A stretch of 55,138 nucleotides of DNA from assembly GCA_026388765.1 (NCBI GenBank), contig JAPLJC010000169.1:1-55138 (forward strand). Direction: 5' to 3'. This DNA comes from Deltaproteobacteria bacterium (GTDB taxonomy: Bacteria > Desulfobacterota > Desulfobaccia > Desulfobaccales > 0-14-0-80-60-11). The notes beneath the pieces were generated by a model. That model was given only the letters and a program-made list of their open reading frames with translations. It did no database searches and was not told the origin of the DNA. The position numbers and the translations under genes are program-made. This document shows positions 51,930 through 55,138 of this stretch, in pieces (position 1 is the first letter of the stretch; the number at the start of each line of letters is the position of its first letter).

Positions 51930-53198
51930 TCAGCCTTCAAACTTGTCGTCGAAGACCTTCATGGCGCAGAAGCGGCCGCACATGGTGCACTGGTCATCTT
52001 TAGCGAGACTCTGTTCCCGGTAACGCCTGGCCTTGGAGGGGTTGATGGAGAGCTTGAGTTGGGTGTCCCAATCCAGGGCCCGGCGGGCCTTGGACATGGC
52101 CAGGTCCCAGTCGGCGGCCCCGGGGCGGCCCAGGGCGAGGTCGGCGGCGTGGGCGGCGATGCGGGAAGCCACCACTCCGTCGATGACGTCTTCCACCTCC
52201 GGCAGTTTCAGGTGTTCGGCGGGGGTGACGTAGCATAGGAACGAGGCGCCTTCGGTGGCGGCCAGGGCCCCCCCGATGGCCCCGGCGATGTGGTCATAAC
52301 CCGAAGCCACGTCGGTGACCAGGGGCCCCAGGACGTAAAAGGGGGCATTGGCGCAATATTTCTGCTGTAGCCGGACGTTTTTCTTAATGGCGTGCAGGGG
52401 CAGGTGGCCCGGCCCTTCCACCATCACCTGGACGCCTTTGGCCCAGGCCCTCTTGGTGAGCTCTCCCAAGATTTTCAATTCATGGAGCTGGGCCTTATCC
52501 GTGGCGTCGGCCAGGCAGCCGGGGCGCAGGCCGTCCCCCAGGGATAGGGTGACGTCATAAGTTTTGGCAATCTCCAGGAGCTGATCGTAATTCTCATAAA
52601 GAGGGTTTTCCCGGCCGAAACGGCGCATCCAGGCGGTGAGAAAGGCGCCGCCCCGGGAGACCACCCCGGTGACCCTTTTTTTCAAGAGCGGCAAGGCAGC
52701 CCGGGTGACGCCGCAGTGCACCGTGACGAAATCCACCCCCTGGCGGGCGTGGTGGCGCACCATCTCCAGAAGGGCGTCGGCCTTGACGTCTTCCAGGCTT
52801 TGGGCTTCGGTCATGAGCTGATAGATGGGCACGGTGCCGAAGGGGGCCGGGCAGCGGGCCAGCAGGGCGGTGCGGATGGCGTCCAGGTCGCCGCCGGTGG
52901 ACAGGTCCATAACCGCGTCGGCCCCGTACTCCAGGGCCGCGGCCAGCTTGTCCTGCTCCTTGTCCAGATTGATGTCGTGGGGCGAAGTGCCGATATTGGC
53001 GTTGATCTTGACCCGGACCCCGGTGCCGATGGCCACGGGCTTCAAGCCCTGATGGCCCGGATTGGCCGGGACCACCAGGGTACCCCGGGCCAGACCGTCC
53101 CGGATCACCTCCGGGGCCAAGCCTTCCCGCCGGGCCGCCTGTTTCATTTCCGGGGTAATCCGCCCCGCTAATGCTGCTTCCCGCTGCGTCATACTCAA
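51930..53198 (-). CDS. thiC: ThiC: phosphomethylpyrimidine synthase
   Basis: This 422-residue radical-SAM enzyme carries the C-terminal CxxCx4C cluster motif 'CTMCGRFCAMKVF'. It also has ThiC signatures such as 'VKINANIGTSP', 'DAVMDLSTGGDLD' and 'VMVEGPGHLPLHAIKKNV'. It converts AIR into the thiamin pyrimidine HMP-P. I see no TPP riboswitch in the 76 bases before its start. It is shorter than E. coli ThiC, as in many anaerobes. Confidence 0.96.
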   Translation of the reverse strand: MSMTQREAALAGRITPEMKQAARREGLAPEVIRDGLARGTLVVPANPGHQGLKPVAIGTGVRVKINANIGTSPHDINLDKEQDKLAAALEYGADAVMDLSTGGDLDAIRTALLARCPAPFGTVPIYQLMTEAQSLEDVKADALLEMVRHHARQGVDFVTVHCGVTRAALPLLKKRVTGVVSRGGAFLTAWMRRFGRENPLYENYDQLLEIAKTYDVTLSLGDGLRPGCLADATDKAQLHELKILGELTKRAWAKGVQVMVEGPGHLPLHAIKKNVRLQQKYCANAPFYVLGPLVTDVASGYDHIAGAIGGALAATEGASFLCYVTPAEHLKLPEVEDVIDGVVASRIAAHAADLALGRPGAADWDLAMSKARRALDWDTQLKLSINPSKARRYREQSLAKDDQCTMCGRFCAMKVFDDKFEG

Positions 53199-53234
53199 AT
53201 TCTATCTTAATATTTGGAAGAATGGAAGAGTTGA

Positions 53235-53272
53235 GGGGAGGGCTGGGGGATCACGATCCCCCTCCCCCACTC
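53235..53272. terminator. GC-rich hairpin between the HAD gene and thiC
   Basis: GGGGGATC (53245-53252) and GATCCCCC (53255-53262) pair perfectly, with flanking GGGAGGG/CTCCCCC extending the stem. No T-run is present on the minus strand, so its role as terminator is uncertain. Confidence 0.4.
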
Positions 53273-53274
53273 AT

Positions 53275-53871
53275 TTATTCCTCCTCGAAAAGAAGCCCTG
53301 CCAGTTCCGGCCAGTCGGCCACTTCCCTGAAGGGGTGCGGCCGGCGGTTCCAGGGTTGGGCGAAGAGGATGGGGGTGATGCCGTGCTCTGCCAGTTGCTG
53401 GCAGGTCTCCAGGCGGTCTTCCACGAAGTATTGAAGGCGATGTTCCAGCAGGTAATGGAGTTTGGTATCGGGGTCGCCGGTGGCCACCACGCGGATGGCC
53501 TCGCGCGGCACCTGGGGCAGGGTGCGGTGCAGCCAGGTCCGGATGGGCGCGGCCCGGTCCCGGGCGGTGACGAACACCAGGGGCGTCTCCCGGGCCAGGC
53601 GGGTGAGGACCGGCACGGCGTGGGGCAAGGGCGCCACGGTCAACTCATGGGGCCGGTCGATGAGCTCCCGAATGAGGCTCTGGATGAGGTCCGGGTCCAG
53701 GTCCAGGCAGTCCTCCAGGCGGAAGGTGGTGATCTGCTCGTAGCGCAGCTGGTGGCCGCAGTCGTAGCGCTCCCGGGCCAGGTCCAGGAAGGTGGTCATG
53801 ATGTCGGCCACCACCCCGTCGATGTCAAAGGCCAGGGAGTTTAGGGGAAAAGTTTTTTTCTCTTTCTTCAT
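53275..53871 (-). CDS. HAD-family 5'-nucleotidase-like phosphatase
   Basis: This 198-residue protein has HAD motif I 'LAFDIDGVVADIMTTFLDLA' (Asp nucleophile about 16), motif II 'PLVFVTARDR' (Thr) and motif III/IV 'GDPDTKLHYL...YFVEDRLETC'. It resembles the NT5C 5'(3')-deoxyribonucleotidase group. The substrate is unproven. It lies between thiC and higA genes on the same strand. Confidence 0.82.
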   Translation of the reverse strand: MKKEKKTFPLNSLAFDIDGVVADIMTTFLDLARERYDCGHQLRYEQITTFRLEDCLDLDPDLIQSLIRELIDRPHELTVAPLPHAVPVLTRLARETPLVFVTARDRAAPIRTWLHRTLPQVPREAIRVVATGDPDTKLHYLLEHRLQYFVEDRLETCQQLAEHGITPILFAQPWNRRPHPFREVADWPELAGLLFEEE

Positions 53872-53879
53872 GGCTCCTC

Positions 53880-54182
53880 TTAGGGCTGCGGCCCGTTCGA
53901 GTCATAAAGGGGTTTGATATTGATCTCCTTGGCCAATCTTTTGACTTGGGCAATATCATACTGCACCTGAAGCTGTAACCAACTTTCAGGGCTGCGCCCG
54001 AACGCCTGCGACAATCTGACGGCCATTTCCGGGGAAAGGCCCGCATGGCCGTTCAACAGCAAAGAAAGAGTCTTGCGGGCCACGCCGAGTCCCTGGGCGG
54101 CCTGCGTGACGGTCAAGCCCAGGGGCTTGATGCACAAGTCCCGGATAATCTCGCCCGGATGCGGGGGGGTCTTCATGGTCAT
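53880..54182 (-). CDS. HigA-type XRE antitoxin (second, without toxin)
   Basis: This 100-residue helix-turn-helix protein of the HigA/VapI group has '[56 protein letters not shown]', shown here as landmarks: 'HPGEIIRD', '[14 protein letters not shown]' and '[12 protein letters not shown]'. It shares the domain layout with the antitoxin encoded just upstream but is diverged. No toxin gene accompanies it, so it may be a duplicate regulator or anti-addiction copy. Confidence 0.88.
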   Translation of the reverse strand: MTMKTPPHPGEIIRDLCIKPLGLTVTQAAQGLGVARKTLSLLLNGHAGLSPEMAVRLSQAFGRSPESWLQLQVQYDIAQVKRLAKEINIKPLYDSNGPQP

Positions 54183-54224
54183 GGCGTTTTGCTCGACGTG
54201 GAGTGCTTCGTTCGTCCCTAACTC

Positions 54225-54515
54225 TCAGGCCACCTTTGGCGTTAGGCGTTCGACCTCAATTTCGGAGGTATGCCGCCGCGCCTGCGCCAGGTCATAATTC
54301 ACCTGCATCCGCAGCCAGGTATCCGCGGTGCTGCCGAACGCCTTTTCAAAGCGGATCGCCATTTCCGGCGTCACGCTGCTGCGCCCCGCCACAATGTTAT
54401 GCAGTTGCTGCCGCGTGATATGGAGAGCCGCGGCTGCTGGCGCAATCGCTAAGCCAAGCTCTTCAAGACAGGCCTTCACCAGCAGACCGGGATGAACAGG
54501 ATTCTTCATCTCCAT
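54225..54515 (-). CDS. higA: HigA antitoxin
   Basis: This 96-residue XRE antitoxin starts MEMKNPVHPGLLVKACLEEL and has 'HITRQQLHNIVAGRSSVTPEMAIRFEKAFG' as the HTH, in parts. The ATG at 54515 is preceded by AAGGAG; the longer open frame starting at 54554 is not needed. It follows higB by 13 bases and should neutralise HigB and repress the operon. Confidence 0.92.
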   Translation of the reverse strand: MEMKNPVHPGLLVKACLEELGLAIAPAAAALHITRQQLHNIVAGRSSVTPEMAIRFEKAFGSTADTWLRMQVNYDLAQARRHTSEIEVERLTPKVA

Positions 54516-54528
54516 GGCGTTCTCCTTC

Positions 54529-54807
54529 TTAATGGTAATCGATAAAATCAACATCCAAGACTTCGCTGCCCTCGAAACGAAAGATAATGCGCCAATTGGC
54601 GCGGACGGTAACGGCGAAAAACCCTAATAATTCCCCTTTAAGTGGATGCAAACGAAAAGTCGGCAGATTCATGGCCTCAATTTCTTGGGCAGCTTGCAGG
54701 GCGGAGAGGATCAGCCTGATCCGCTCCACCATATCCGGCGGTAACTTGCTGCCATCGTCCTGCTGAAACAACCGTTGCAAGCCTTTATGCCGAAAGTTAC
54801 GGATCAT
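54529..54807 (-). CDS. higB: HigB toxin (RelE-superfamily mRNA interferase)
   Basis: This 92-residue protein has HigB/PF05015 features: 'RNFRHKGLQRLF', 'LSALQAAQEIEAMNLP', 'LHPLKGELLGFFAVTVRANWRIIFRF' (in part) and the C-terminal 'VDFIDYH'. The His and Arg residues fit ribosome-dependent mRNA cleavage. It is first in higBA, the usual Hig order. Confidence 0.93.
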   Translation of the reverse strand: MIRNFRHKGLQRLFQQDDGSKLPPDMVERIRLILSALQAAQEIEAMNLPTFRLHPLKGELLGFFAVTVRANWRIIFRFEGSEVLDVDFIDYH

Positions 54808-54814
54808 TGCTGCT

Positions 54815-54843
54815 ATTGTAAACTGTCAATTTACATTTTACAA
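54815..54843 (-). promoter_or_regulatory. higBA promoter with overlapping palindromic operator
   Basis: On the minus strand TTGTAA (54843-54838), a 17-base spacer and TACAAT (54820-54815) form a promoter. The same bases form the inverted repeats TTGTAAA/TTTACAA (54816-54822 and 54837-54843) and TGTAAA/TTTACA. Autorepression by HigA binding here is inferred. Confidence 0.6.
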
Positions 54844-54863
54844 GAATTTATTAAGCACACCGT

Positions 54864-54975
54864 CTCGTTTTGCCTAGTTTCTGGGAGGTTGAGGCTGGCG
54901 GAAAGCCGGGGCTGAGCCGAATTATCGTTTTGTCTAGGGTTTGGGATTTCCGAGTCTGCGGAAACCCCCGCCCCG
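54864..54975. repeat. Two imperfect 60-bp direct repeats at the window's right end
   Basis: TCGTTTTG.CTAG..T.TGGGA...CTG.CGGAAA occurs with CGTTTTG at 54866 and 54926. The units are diverged but in register over about 50 bases. The rest of the window to 55138 is AT-rich, with no gene seen. Confidence 0.5.
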
Positions 54976-55138
54976 TCTATATCAATGTTTTTGCCACTAG
55001 ACAATTTGTGAGATTTTGTCCAGATTTATTTTTACCTCCCGCCAGAAATTGTCACAGAATACTTAAATTTTATAGAAAAATAATCTTGACAATTTTAGGT
55101 TGGTTAGATAAAGTAGACTAAATAGAAGGCACGATAGA

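Noticed and set aside
53199-53274. TPP riboswitch before thiC
   Set aside because: No THI-box sequence can be recognised in the short upstream region; only a GC-rich hairpin is present.

Overview
The window looks like a piece of a GC-rich deltaproteobacterial (Desulfobacterota) sulfate-reducer chromosome, probably in the Desulfobacca/Syntrophobacter neighbourhood. This is an inference. The strongest marker is a complete hmcABCDEF operon with a 16-haem cytochrome, a complex known mainly from sulfate reducers. An MreBCD/PBP2 set, LolB-like and beta-barrel proteins show a Gram-negative envelope. Many families of short dispersed palindromes and seven-base tandem arrays fill the intergenic DNA.

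Layout. 1-2.5 kb: a gene tail, two tandem flavin-reductase proteins, and an ArsM-like methyltransferase interrupted by an in-frame TGA where the family has its arsenic-binding cysteine, followed by a SECIS-like hairpin. 3.1-9.6 kb: the Hmc transmembrane redox complex, with hmcF broken by an exact 53-bp tandem duplication. 9.8-12.0 kb (minus): a compact iron-sulfur operon, tusA-like, iscS, rrf2/iscR, iscU. 12.3 kb: tRNA-Pro(GGG) with promoter and terminator. 12.6-15.8 kb: an EF-G paralogue, a MOSC protein and MogA/MoaB. 16-22 kb (minus): hisH-hisF-sigma32-like-TPR lipoprotein-LolB-like. 22.3-26.8 kb: a beta-barrel protein, NnrD/E, a CBS protein, TsaE and a TPR membrane protein. 26.9-30.5 kb (minus): two paralogous secreted TPR proteins and peptide-type ABC permeases OppC/OppB, laced with composite palindromes. 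31-35 kb: a frameshifted beta-helix protein and an SGNH/MBOAT acyl-transfer pair. 35.3-40.9 kb (minus): rpmH-rnpA-yidD-yidC-jag-mnmE-rsmG. 41.2-45.5 kb: mreB-mreC-mreD-mrdA. 45.6-55.1 kb: pcm, a Cys-rich protein, an AT-rich three-gene TIR/TIR-like/SLATT defence operon, a duplicated rraA 3' end, hexulose-phosphate synthase-RraA fusion plus hexuloisomerase, thiC, a HAD nucleotidase, and higBA with a second higA.

How it fits together. HmcA-F would link periplasmic cytochrome c (hydrogen or formate electrons) through HmcB/C/D/E to the cytoplasmic HmcF. The isc operon next to it would supply the Fe-S clusters. HxlA-RraA and HxlB form the ribulose-monophosphate interconversion used for pentose supply or formaldehyde fixation.

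The most novel candidates are the TIR + MTH538-like TIR + SLATT (DUF4231) operon, which resembles Thoeris with a membrane-pore effector in place of ThsA; the probable selenocysteine ArsM-like methyltransferase; and the heptanucleotide arrays that sit exactly at starts and stops of genes. All function calls come from reading the translated sequence; no searches were run.
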